31,926 nucleotides of DNA. It comes from W11650 sp963545585. Its GTDB lineage: Bacteria > Bacillota > Clostridia > Lachnospirales > Vallitaleaceae. Position numbers and translations under genes: made by a program. The notes under the pieces were generated by a model. It did not search any database, was not told the origin of the DNA, and saw nothing but the letters and a program-made list of their open reading frames with translations. Below, piece after piece: positions 25,538 to 31,586 of this stretch (positions within the stretch are counted from its first letter, which is position 1; the number at the start of each line of letters is the position of its first letter). The DNA lies in contig CAUUKX010000012.1 in assembly GCA_963545585.1 (NCBI GenBank), positions 1 to 31,926 on the forward strand. The letters run 5' to 3'.

Positions 25538-26233
25538 TCATTGAATTTTCATGGGGCTGTCCTTGCCTTCCTCTAATTTCTGTCCGATCTCGCGAAAGGC
25601 TTTTTGCACCCGGGGGTCATCATATGTTTGCACCGCCGCTTTTAGTAGTTCTTCCGCCCGGTCATAGTCCTGTTCCCTGACCGCAGCCAGCATATCCAAA
25701 ACTGCGATATACGCACCGTAACTTTGGTTGGAGCGGAATTTCTCGAAAAGCGGCCGGCTTTCCCGGTACAGCGCCATTGCTTTTTCATATTGTCCGGTTT
25801 CAAAATAGCTTGTACATAGGTTGATATGATGGACAACATTGGCGGCATCACCTTTCAAACCTTGGGCGGACAGCTCTTCCAATATGCCGATCGCAGCATC
25901 AAACTCTTTCAGTTCCACATAACCGGCTGTCAAATTTAGTGCTAAGATATGGCGTAAGTTTTTGCCCTTGGCGGTTCTAAGCAAAGCCTCCATGCTGGCA
26001 ACATATTCGCGCGCCTTCCCCGTATACAGCAAGCGGCCGATTTCCCGCATCTTATTGATATAAAACAGGTTATACAGCAGATTAATCAGCACCACGCCGA
26101 TAATAACGATCGGGGCAGCCAGCCAATACGCTCTGCTAAAGGCAGCCTCGTCAATCCGAAGGCTCTTTTGCACAATTAACAGCACCACACCGATACCAAC
26201 TCCAATGATAATTATTTTTCCCGCACGTTTCAT
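25538..26233 (-). CDS. Membrane-anchored TPR protein
   Basis: A 231-aa protein. Two N-terminal hydrophobic segments (about 6-22 and 38-58) anchor it. The remaining ~165 residues are helix-pair repeats of TPR type, for example LNLTAGYVELKEFDAAIGILEEL, INLCTSYFETGQYEKAMALYRES and LAAVREQDYDRAEELLKAAV. Such proteins are adaptors in membrane complexes. It is a single gene with GGGAGG ahead of the ATG and an extended -10 promoter at 26269-26277. Partner and role are unknown. Confidence 0.85.
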   Translation of the reverse strand: MKRAGKIIIIGVGIGVVLLIVQKSLRIDEAAFSRAYWLAAPIVIIGVVLINLLYNLFYINKMREIGRLLYTGKAREYVASMEALLRTAKGKNLRHILALNLTAGYVELKEFDAAIGILEELSAQGLKGDAANVVHHINLCTSYFETGQYEKAMALYRESRPLFEKFRSNQSYGAYIAVLDMLAAVREQDYDRAEELLKAAVQTYDDPRVQKAFREIGQKLEEGKDSPMKIQ

Positions 26234-26268
26234 TTGTTATTTTCCTCCCGCTTTTTTATGTTTATTGC

Positions 26269-26277
26269 ATTATATCA
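26269..26277 (-). promoter_or_regulatory. Extended -10 promoter of the TPR gene
   Basis: On the minus strand TGATATAAT is an extended -10 (TGnTATAAT). No good -35 is seen; a hairpin at 26296-26319 occupies that position. Confidence 0.55.
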
Positions 26278-26644
26278 TAAATTAAGCGTGAGTGTGAGAA
26301 AATCCTTGCGGATTTTCTCTCCGCATCAGGGTAAAAAAATCGTGTTTCCTCAAAATCGGCTGGCTCCGGAGCATAAAAAGAGGGCGCTGCATAATAAGGA
26401 CTTCTATCAAGACAGTTGATAAATAAATCTTGTCAACGTCTTATATCTGGCCTTAAAGTGCAGCCGCCTCTTTCCGCTGTTCTTAATTTTACCCAACCGG
26501 AATGGACAAACCCTTGGTATCGTCTTATTTACACTCGTTACTCCCGGAAAGTATACTCTCCCGACAAGCATTAAACATAAATATCCTGTTTCTCAACACC
26601 GCCAAAGGGGAAAAAACAGACCGCTTTTTCTGCTTATCGTGCCG
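26278..26644. other. Gene-free gap with two hairpins
   Basis: No gene is supported here. GAGAAAATCC (26296-26305) pairs perfectly with GGATTTTCTC (26310-26319) around TTGC. An imperfect stem of about 13 pairs spans 26409-26442 (AAGAC-GTTGA against TCAAC-GTCTT). Either could end the serpin transcript coming from the right, though neither has a T tract on the minus strand. An open plus-strand frame over the end of the serpin gene has no ribosome binding site. Confidence 0.5.
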
Positions 26645-28075
26645 TTATTTGACAAAATCCCGGTTTACCCCCAAAAAGCTGGGCAGACCGCTACTTTCGG
26701 CGATAATATAAAGATACGGCCGGTTAACATAAATCTCCACCTTTTCCGGTTCTTCTTCCATTGCTGTTGTCTTATCAACATCCACCTTGGTAAACGAAGC
26801 CGCCTCAATTCCGGTCTTTTTGACCTCAATCTTGCTCTCCTGCAAAACCTGCGAAATCCGGCACACTTTCTCGCTCCCATCCGGATTTTTACCCGCTAAG
26901 TTAACATAGCCGGTATGACGCTGGCTGATTTCAGTATAGCCCAGTTTTTCCAAAACCGGCAGCAGCTCAATCCGGCTGCTCTGAGTAAAATCCGGCATAT
27001 GCAGGGTTACTCTTTTTTTCGTCCACTCCGGCTGCACCGCTATTTCCTGTAAAACGCCGGCTTGCAAAAGCTGCTCGACGCTTTCACCCTCTCTCGGCAA
27101 AAGCACCAGCATATCGCCGTTTTCCAGCGGCACCCGCACCGCCTGATAGCGGTCGGTAAAATAACACATCATATTTACCGGATCCGACAGCAGAAACGGC
27201 ACTTTCTGTTCCTGCCCGTTAGCCCCATAGAAAATGTCCTCTTTAATCTCATGGAAAAACGGTCCCCGCCACGCCGCTTTGACATAAGTGGTTCCAATCA
27301 GCCGACAAAACAGCTCCTCTCTACCGGCCGAAATTTCTCCATTTTGATCTTTATTTTGATCTTTAAAATCTTCCGGCTTCACCTGATCCTTTAAAAATCC
27401 CTTCGTCCAGCGGTTAATCCAGTCCATTTGCAACTGCGGCGCATCTTTGTCCGCAAAATCAATCCGGTAGATATCCGAAGTTAAGTTTTTTTGTAAAAAC
27501 TCCAAATCCGGCTGGTCTTCTTTGCTGATCCAAATCGAACTGGCCGTTAAATATCCCCGCCTCTGAAAATGCTGCATCAGCTTATCCGTCCAATACTCCT
27601 CCGGTGCGTTTGCCCGCAGCAGCCGAATCAAATCGGCTTTGGGTTCGCTTCCATCCTCTAAGGCATAAGACAGCTCACTCAGCGGCAAATAGGCCGACAG
27701 CGGCGAATAAATCACATTTCCTTCTCCGGCAATCTGACTAAAAACCGTATTGGCAAATGCCCAATAGTCGCGGCAAAAGTCCTGATATTTTTTCTGATTT
27801 ACCAGCCACACCTCATTGTCCTGCCGGCGGAGCTTCTCCTGATTTTCCGGCAGTGTATAGTCAATCCATTCCTGCTGGCGGATAATGTCCTCCTTGGCCA
27901 TTGAAACGCCTGAGTCCTTTTGAGCGGCATCTCCCGGAACAGTGGTTTCCTCCATCCCGTTTCCGCTCTTGTCGGTGTTTTCCTTTGCTCCATTCCCCGC
28001 TTCTGTTTGCGCTGCTCCGCCGGTACAACCGGACAGCACTAAAATCAACGCCAATACCCAAACTATTTTTTTCAT
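26645..28075 (-). CDS. Lipoprotein serpin
   Basis: A serpin (suicide inhibitor of serine or cysteine proteases) anchored by lipid. The signal is MKKIVWVLALILVLSGC with lipobox LSGC (Cys17), followed by a Gly/Glu/Thr-rich linker to about residue 70. The serpin core follows, with NVIYSPLSAYLPLSEL (helix B), TTYVKAAWRGPF (strand 3A region) and VNRPYLYIIAE (the strand after the reactive loop). The reactive-centre hinge reads KKTGIEAASFTK from residue 419; G422, E424, A425 and A426 are kept, but the usual small P14 residue is Ile. The scissile bond should lie near K435-M439. At 476 aa it is longer than most serpins because of the linker. GGGAGG precedes the ATG. Extracellular proteases, its own or those of competitors, are the likely targets. 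Confidence 0.9.
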   Translation of the reverse strand: MKKIVWVLALILVLSGCTGGAAQTEAGNGAKENTDKSGNGMEETTVPGDAAQKDSGVSMAKEDIIRQQEWIDYTLPENQEKLRRQDNEVWLVNQKKYQDFCRDYWAFANTVFSQIAGEGNVIYSPLSAYLPLSELSYALEDGSEPKADLIRLLRANAPEEYWTDKLMQHFQRRGYLTASSIWISKEDQPDLEFLQKNLTSDIYRIDFADKDAPQLQMDWINRWTKGFLKDQVKPEDFKDQNKDQNGEISAGREELFCRLIGTTYVKAAWRGPFFHEIKEDIFYGANGQEQKVPFLLSDPVNMMCYFTDRYQAVRVPLENGDMLVLLPREGESVEQLLQAGVLQEIAVQPEWTKKRVTLHMPDFTQSSRIELLPVLEKLGYTEISQRHTGYVNLAGKNPDGSEKVCRISQVLQESKIEVKKTGIEAASFTKVDVDKTTAMEEEPEKVEIYVNRPYLYIIAESSGLPSFLGVNRDFVK

Positions 28076-28197
28076 AACCCGAATCCTCCCTTCATTTTTT
28101 TACTCGCTTTTCGTTAGGTTAAACAGTTACCGCCTTTTGCTCCGATTACAGCACTTTCCCACCGCAGCCGCGACCCGAATCAGGCAATAAGGCAAGT

Positions 28198-28297
28198 AAA
28201 ACCCTCAACTTTTCCATGTTCTGCAAAACTATAACCATTTTTTTAGACCGCCCGGCAGAAACACGCAGCACTTCAAACAGGAGAAAGTTGAGTAAAA
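28198..28297. repeat. Interspersed inverted-repeat element, copy 6 (short)
   Basis: A 100-base copy. Left AAAACCCTCAACTTTTCCATGTT is mirrored by right GGAGAAAGTTGAGTAAAAT. The inner GCAAAACTATAACC, a T run, TAGACCGCCCGG and CAGAAAC match the family. Most of the right half is deleted. It stands 4 bases from the stop codon of the putative anti-sigma gene and separates it from the serpin gene. Confidence 0.78.
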
Positions 28298-28301
28298 TAG
28301 T

Positions 28302-29111
28302 TTAATCCCCACTCTGCTCTATAATAGAACGGAGCATGGTTAAAAACTCCCGCTCTGACCAATGATATGCCGCAATATCAAAGTTAATCCCCCGGCAGGT
28401 GAACCAGGCGATATAAACATCCCCACGATGATAAATAATCACCGGGGTATCTCCAATCCGCGATTCCTTTTGGTCATCCGCCGAATAAAAGCAATCGCGC
28501 AGCGGCGTAAATTCCCGGGAAAAAGAAATACGCAGCGACTTGCCGTCATTCTTTCCGTCCCAATAAGAAATTTCATAATCATGCAGCACCGTATAGCGCC
28601 GGTCTTGATCCGGAGTGTAAACTTCCTCATACCGGCTTTTCGTTAACTCCGCCGGCAGATACAAGTCTTTCATAAAATCAAAGCCCCACGCCTCCGCTTC
28701 CGCCGGAGAAACTTCTCTGCCTTCCGCCGCAATCTTAGCGGAAGTCTCCTCTTTGACTTCATTGATAACAATTTGCTCCTCACTGCCAAGCGTGTTGAAA
28801 GCCTCTTTCGACGCTCCTTTTGGCACTGCGACGACCCTGTCTTCGACCATACTTTCCGCTGCAATCCCGGCTTCCTCCGTCTTAGCTCCCTCGCTCAAAT
28901 TCACTGCCCCGCTTTTGGATGGCTCCGTAATATAAAGATAAAAGCTAAGCCCCGCTGCTATCGCCGTGCAGCCCAGTGCTCCGGCAAAAGCAATCCGGCG
29001 CAGCGGCAGCCTTTGATCTGTCGGCACATTTTGCAGGCAGTGCCGCCGGACTTCGGCAAAATCCGGCATATTTTTATCTAATACCGCTTTAATCAGCGCT
29101 TTTTCCTTCAT
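28302..29111 (-). CDS. Putative membrane anti-sigma factor
   Basis: A 269-aa protein with a cytoplasmic N-terminus of ~37 residues (MKEKALIKAVLDKNMPDFAE), one membrane helix (about 38-61) and an outer domain. The outer domain has a Glu/Ala-rich spacer, then a β-rich C-terminal part from DLYLPAELTKSRYEEVY to the end, similar in style to DUF4367-type domains. The gene overlaps the ECF sigma gene by 23 bases and lies directly downstream of it, the usual place for an anti-sigma factor. It has no zinc-binding HxxxCxxC motif. The call rests on context and topology, not on a recognised anti-sigma domain. Confidence 0.7.
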   Translation of the reverse strand: MKEKALIKAVLDKNMPDFAEVRRHCLQNVPTDQRLPLRRIAFAGALGCTAIAAGLSFYLYITEPSKSGAVNLSEGAKTEEAGIAAESMVEDRVVAVPKGASKEAFNTLGSEEQIVINEVKEETSAKIAAEGREVSPAEAEAWGFDFMKDLYLPAELTKSRYEEVYTPDQDRRYTVLHDYEISYWDGKNDGKSLRISFSREFTPLRDCFYSADDQKESRIGDTPVIIYHRGDVYIAWFTCRGINFDIAAYHWSEREFLTMLRSIIEQSGD

Positions 29112-29679
29112 ACCCGCTCACCTCCTCTTTTTCTGCTGTGTGATACTGTTTTCTCATTTCCTTAATTGTCCGGTAGAGCTTATTTTTGACATTTGACTGA
29201 CTGATCTCCATTAATTCGGCGATTTCGGCAATCCGCATTTCCCGGGAATAAAACAAATAAAAAATTTTTTGAATCTCTGTCGGCCGTTCCGCCAGAAAAG
29301 TCTCAATTTTTCGGCTCATATCCTTTTGATCAAGCCAGTCCTCGATTTCAAAGGTATCTATCGCCAGTTCCGTCATATCCGGTTCGTCCTCATCCGCCCC
29401 CGCTGCCTTCGGCCATAAAAACAGGCTCTTCAGGCGGTCAGCCAGCCGGTAATAGCGGTAAATCTTTTGCCGGGCAACCTGCCGGACAAAGGCCTCCGGC
29501 TGCTTGATATAATCTATTCCTTTGCGGCAGATAATCGTAAAAACTTCCGTATAGGTATCCTGAAAAATATCCTGAATATCGGCCGGATTACCGCATTTAG
29601 CGGTAATCTGCGTCAAAACCGCCTCCCGCGTCTGCGCGTAGATTTGGTCAAAACATTCTACCTCTTGCCGTTTTTCCAC
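29089..29679 (-). CDS. ECF-type sigma-70 factor (GTG start)
   Basis: A 196-aa alternative sigma factor with only regions 2 and 4. Region 2 is about residues 8-85, with ADIQDIFQDTYTEVF and a basic KIYRYYRLADRLKSL end. Region 4 is about 138-185, with a helix-turn-helix MRIAEIAELMEISQSNVKNKLYRTIKEM. An acidic linker (DEDEPDMTELAIDTFEIED) joins them. The start is GTG at 29679, with AAGGGGG ahead. Overlap with the next gene implies a sigma/anti-sigma pair. The serpin gene just beyond may be part of its regulon. A SigA-type promoter lies upstream. Confidence 0.92.
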   Translation of the reverse strand: MEKRQEVECFDQIYAQTREAVLTQITAKCGNPADIQDIFQDTYTEVFTIICRKGIDYIKQPEAFVRQVARQKIYRYYRLADRLKSLFLWPKAAGADEDEPDMTELAIDTFEIEDWLDQKDMSRKIETFLAERPTEIQKIFYLFYSREMRIAEIAELMEISQSNVKNKLYRTIKEMRKQYHTAEKEEVSGYEGKSAD

Positions 29680-29700
29680 TTGTCCTGCCCCCTTTCGAAT

Positions 29701-29710
29701 GAGAATTCTC
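29701..29710. promoter_or_regulatory. Palindrome in the sigma-gene leader
   Basis: GAGAATTCTC is a perfect 10-base palindrome 22 bases ahead of the sigma start codon. It could be an operator half-site pair or chance. Confidence 0.25.
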
Positions 29711-29752
29711 TTTTCTTATTAAGCGTCATGAAGGTCGGGTTTTGTTTCAAAT

Positions 29753-29781
29753 ATTATAAATTTTTTTGAGTTTAAAAGCAA
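29753..29781 (-). promoter_or_regulatory. SigA-type promoter of the sigma/anti-sigma operon
   Basis: On the minus strand TTGCTT (29776-29781), a 17-base spacer and TATAAT (29753-29758). Just inside the transcript lies TGAAAC followed about 17 bases later by CG, which could be an autoregulatory ECF-type promoter. Confidence 0.55.
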
Positions 29782-29820
29782 GCCCTCCAGTCGCACCAAG
29801 TATAAAGCCTGCCTGAACAA

Positions 29821-29861
29821 TAAACTCCCAAGACTTTGCCCCGGCAGGTCTTGGGAGTTTA
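29821..29861 (-). terminator. Long hairpin at the distal end of the CRISPR array
   Basis: TAAACTCCCAAGAC (29821-29834) pairs perfectly with GTCTTGGGAGTTTA (29848-29861), with inner TGCC/GGCA. It lies 26 bases beyond the last repeat in the minus-strand reading direction. There is no T tract, so the role as a pre-crRNA 3' end is inferred from position only. Confidence 0.5.
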
Positions 29862-29887
29862 GAGTTATGTAAAAAATAAAAGACTGT

Positions 29888-30067
29888 GAATCCGTCCCCT
29901 TGCGGGGAATTGTTAGTTCTAATACGAATCGAAGAAAATCAGAATCTGTCTATGAAACTGTTTCCGTCCCCTCGCGGGGAATTGTTAGTTCTAATATGAT
30001 TACCATAAAGAAAAACAGGTGTATATAAAAAGTTTCCGTCCCCTCGCGGGGAATTGTTAGTTCTAAT
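29888..30067 (-). CRISPR. Three-repeat CRISPR array without cas genes
   Basis: Three 36-base repeats at 29888-29923, 29960-29995 and 30032-30067 enclose two 36-base spacers (29924-29959, 29996-30031). On the minus strand the repeat starts ATTAGAACTAAC, has a CCCCGCGAGGGG hairpin and ends GGACGGAAAC, a typical crRNA handle end. The copy at 29888 is the degenerate one (its minus-strand end reads GGATTC, with one more change inside). Degeneracy at the 3' end marks the leader-distal repeat, so the leader is on the right. A strong minus-strand promoter there agrees. No cas gene is in the window, so the type cannot be assigned. Confidence 0.9.
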
Positions 30068-30239
30068 CCCATCTCTGTAATCCGGCTATGGAAGCGGCCT
30101 AAAAAGCGTTTTTCGGCGCAAAAAGTTTTTGACTGGTTTTCGGCTGAATTTTTTCCTGAAATTCCGCTCTATCCCACTGCCAGAGTATATCGGCGCAAAA
30201 CGGAAAATAAAACGCCCAGAAATATTCCCTAACATCCTT

Positions 30240-30268
30240 ATTTTAAATGGTTTTTCCGGTTTTGTCAA
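30240..30268 (-). promoter_or_regulatory. Promoter in the CRISPR leader
   Basis: On the minus strand a perfect TTGACA (30263-30268), a 17-base spacer and TAAAAT (30240-30245). Transcription would start near 30233 and enter the first repeat about 165 bases later. This is the best promoter in the window. Confidence 0.75.
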
Positions 30269-30335
30269 TCGCTGGATAGATTTGAGCAAAAAAGCCAAAC
30301 CCAAAAGCATAATTATCTGTTTGCCTGAATTGCAT

Positions 30336-30369
30336 CAAAATAGCGGATTACCTCTTGCCGGCAACCCGC
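30336..30369 (-). terminator. Putative terminator of the micro-gene run
   Basis: On the minus strand GCGGGTTGCC (30369-30360) pairs with GGTAATCCGC (30352-30343), all ten positions if two G-U pairs are allowed, followed by TATTTTG. The minus-strand RNA pairs fully, whereas the plus-strand RNA would have two A-C mismatches, so it is directional. Confidence 0.5.
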
Positions 30370-30406
30370 TTCTTAGCTGTTCATATCCCGCTCCTCACTA
30401 TCCATC

Positions 30407-30478
30407 CTAATCGTCAAACACTTCCAACGCATCCAATACCTCCAGCACCACAATCGCCACATCTACTATCTCTCTCAT
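30407..30478 (-). CDS. Micro-gene A, 23-aa acidic peptide (MRE type)
   Basis: The peptide begins MREIVDVAIVVL and ends LDALEVFDD. It is a hydrophobic helix with regularly spaced acidic residues and a net charge near -6. The GGGGGTGAGAA ribosome binding site and the preceding AATAAGCTGAC block are shared with neighbouring micro-genes. The last gene of the run. Unrecognised family. Confidence 0.72.
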   Translation of the reverse strand: MREIVDVAIVVLEVLDALEVFDD

Positions 30479-30529
30479 TTTCTCACCCCCTTTCGGTTCA
30501 GTCAGCTTATTTTCCAGCCCCGTCCGCCC

Positions 30530-30601
30530 CTAATCGTCAAACACTCCCAATGCGTCCAGTGCCTTCAGTACCGCAACCGCTATTACTATCGTTTTACCCA
30601 T
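30530..30601 (-). CDS. Micro-gene B, 23-aa peptide (MGKT type, LGVFDD tail)
   Basis: Begins MGKTIVIAVAVL and ends KALDALGVFDD. AAAGGAGGTGAGAAG stands directly ahead of the ATG. The peptide is almost the same as micro-gene D: only the order of Ile and Val at residues 5-7 differs, while at least four other changes are synonymous (GGT/GGA, GTT/GTC, two GCA/GCG). That pattern points to selection on the peptide. It has no signal cleavage site, Cys or leader-peptide double Gly, so any export would be leaderless. Confidence 0.78.
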   Translation of the reverse strand: MGKTIVIAVAVLKALDALGVFDD

Positions 30602-30630
30602 CTTCTCACCTCCTTTCCTCAGTCAGCTTC

Positions 30631-30897
30631 CTATTCCCCTGACAACTCCTGGTTTTCCTTAATTGCCTTGATCGATACCATTGCCGCCACATTCAGCGCC
30701 GTTTTCAACACTCCGCCTACAATACTTCCCACTACCGCCGCCGTACCCAAGTCCGCTGCTGTCCTTGCTTCCGTCCCTACCGCCGTCGTACCCGCTACCG
30801 TTATCGCTCCCTCTGTCCGCTTCGCTGCCAATGCTGTCGAACTGGCTCTCGCCACCGTTTCCACCACCACCGCCACAATTGGTAATAAAGAACTCAT
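30631..30897 (-). CDS. 88-aa Ala/Val-rich hydrophobic protein inside the micro-gene run
   Basis: It begins MSSLLPIVAVVVETVARASS, has a central Thr/Ala/Gly-rich stretch (about 28-55), then a second hydrophobic segment AAVVGSIVGGVLKTALNVAAMVSI (about 53-76, with G57, G61 and G62) and ends IKENQELSGE. Two helices joined by a small-residue linker resemble a membrane-inserting or pore-forming peptide, but no family is recognised. AAGGAGG stands 6 bases ahead of the ATG at 30897. An in-frame ATG at 30960 has no such site and would run into micro-gene D. It sits between B and D, in the place where an MRE-type micro-gene would be expected. Confidence 0.8.
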   Translation of the reverse strand: MSSLLPIVAVVVETVARASSTALAAKRTEGAITVAGTTAVGTEARTAADLGTAAVVGSIVGGVLKTALNVAAMVSIKAIKENQELSGE

Positions 30898-30966
30898 GTT
30901 TGTCCTCCTTGAAATATCTATATAATTATCGCCTTCGATCCACTCACTTCCCTGTCCCATCCGCTC

Positions 30967-31038
30967 CTAATCGTCAAACACTCCCAACGCGTCCAGCGCC
31001 TTCAGTACCGCGACCGCTACTATTATCGTTTTTCCCAT
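30967..31038 (-). CDS. Micro-gene D, 23-aa peptide (MGKT type, LGVFDD tail)
   Basis: Begins MGKTIIVAVAVL and ends KALDALGVFDD. AGGTGAGAAG precedes the ATG. It is the near-twin of micro-gene B (about 430 bases away), with mostly synonymous differences. Both conserved charges (K3, K13) and the acidic tail are retained. Confidence 0.78.
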   Translation of the reverse strand: MGKTIIVAVAVLKALDALGVFDD

Positions 31039-31066
31039 CTTCTCACCTTCTTCCGCTCTGGTCAGC

Positions 31067-31153
31067 TTATTTCTTTACTCCGCCCCCTAATACTGCTCCC
31101 AACTCATCCAAGACCTCCAGCAGCTCAATCGTCGCCTCTACTACCTCTCTCAT
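31067..31153 (-). CDS. Micro-gene E, 28-aa peptide (MRE type, changed tail)
   Basis: Begins MREVVEATIELL, continues with EVLDELG and ends AVLGGGVKK instead of VFDD. Relative to the others the reading frame after LG has shifted, so the end is basic and the TAA lies in the spacer block AATAAGCTGAC. The ribosome binding site GGGGGTGAGAA is the same as for A. It may be a variant or a decaying copy. Confidence 0.68.
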   Translation of the reverse strand: MREVVEATIELLEVLDELGAVLGGGVKK

Positions 31154-31204
31154 TTTCTCACCCCCTTTCGGTTCAGTCAGCTTATTTTCCAGCCCCACTC
31201 GCTC

Positions 31205-31285
31205 CTAATCGTCAAACACTCCCAGCTCATCCAACGCACTCAATGCCTCCAACACCACAAGTGCCACCGCGATTGTCTTTCCCAT
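31205..31285 (-). CDS. Micro-gene F, 26-aa peptide (MGKT type, LGVFDD tail)
   Basis: Begins MGKTIAVALVVLEAL and ends LDELGVFDD. It has a three-residue insertion compared with B and D (LSALDELG). GGGGGTGAGAAG precedes the ATG. Confidence 0.76.
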   Translation of the reverse strand: MGKTIAVALVVLEALSALDELGVFDD

Positions 31286-31334
31286 CTTCTCACCCCCTTC
31301 TATCGGTCAGCTTGTTTCCTTGTCCCTTACGCTC

Positions 31335-31445
31335 TTAGTCGTCAAACATCCCCAGTTCATTCCACACAAGCAACGTTACTACTACATCTCCCAACTCAAG
31401 CAACATCTTCAATACAGCCGCCACTACTAATACTGCTTTGACCAT
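31335..31445 (-). CDS. Micro-gene G, 36-aa peptide (LGMFDD tail)
   Basis: Begins MVKAVLVVAAVLKMLLEL, continues with a second hydrophobic stretch VVVTLLVWN and ends ELGMFDD. It is the longest tailed member and probably the nearest to a membrane-spanning peptide. AAAGGTGG lies ahead of the ATG. The stop codon is TAA rather than TAG. Confidence 0.72.
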   Translation of the reverse strand: MVKAVLVVAAVLKMLLELGDVVVTLLVWNELGMFDD

Positions 31446-31477
31446 CTGTTTACCACCTTTCTTTCCTTGCTCGTCCG

Positions 31478-31558
31478 TTACTTTCTTACCCCTAACATTC
31501 CCCAGTTATCCCCCAACCCCCTAACATCCAACACCTCAGGCCACGTCTTTATTTTCAT
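31478..31558 (-). CDS. Micro-gene H, 26-aa Trp/Gly-containing peptide
   Basis: Begins MKIKTWPEVLDVRGLG and ends NWGMLGVRK. It has two Trp, is less hydrophobic and is positively charged, unlike the tailed peptides. GGAGG lies 8 bases ahead of the ATG. The WGMLG segment faintly echoes the LGMF tail. Unrecognised. Confidence 0.65.
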   Translation of the reverse strand: MKIKTWPEVLDVRGLGDNWGMLGVRK

Positions 31559-31586
31559 TAATTCTTTCCTCCATGCTATTCGTCAG

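Larger units (their letters stand above)
30068..30406 (-). other. CRISPR leader region
   Basis: A/T-rich sequence between the array and the micro-gene run. It holds the array promoter (30240-30268) and a hairpin ending the micro-gene run (30336-30369). Open frames exist on both strands (plus from 30129, minus from 30310), but neither has a ribosome binding site. Confidence 0.55.

Noticed and set aside
30081..30410. Plus-strand frame of about 100 codons in the CRISPR leader
   Set aside because: It starts only at TTG or further upstream without a start, has no ribosome site, and overlaps the leader promoter and the putative terminator.
30681..31208. 175-codon Pro/Ser-rich plus-strand frame opposite the micro-genes
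   Set aside because: Shadow of the purine-rich minus-strand genes; no ribosome site, and composition is that of an antisense frame.
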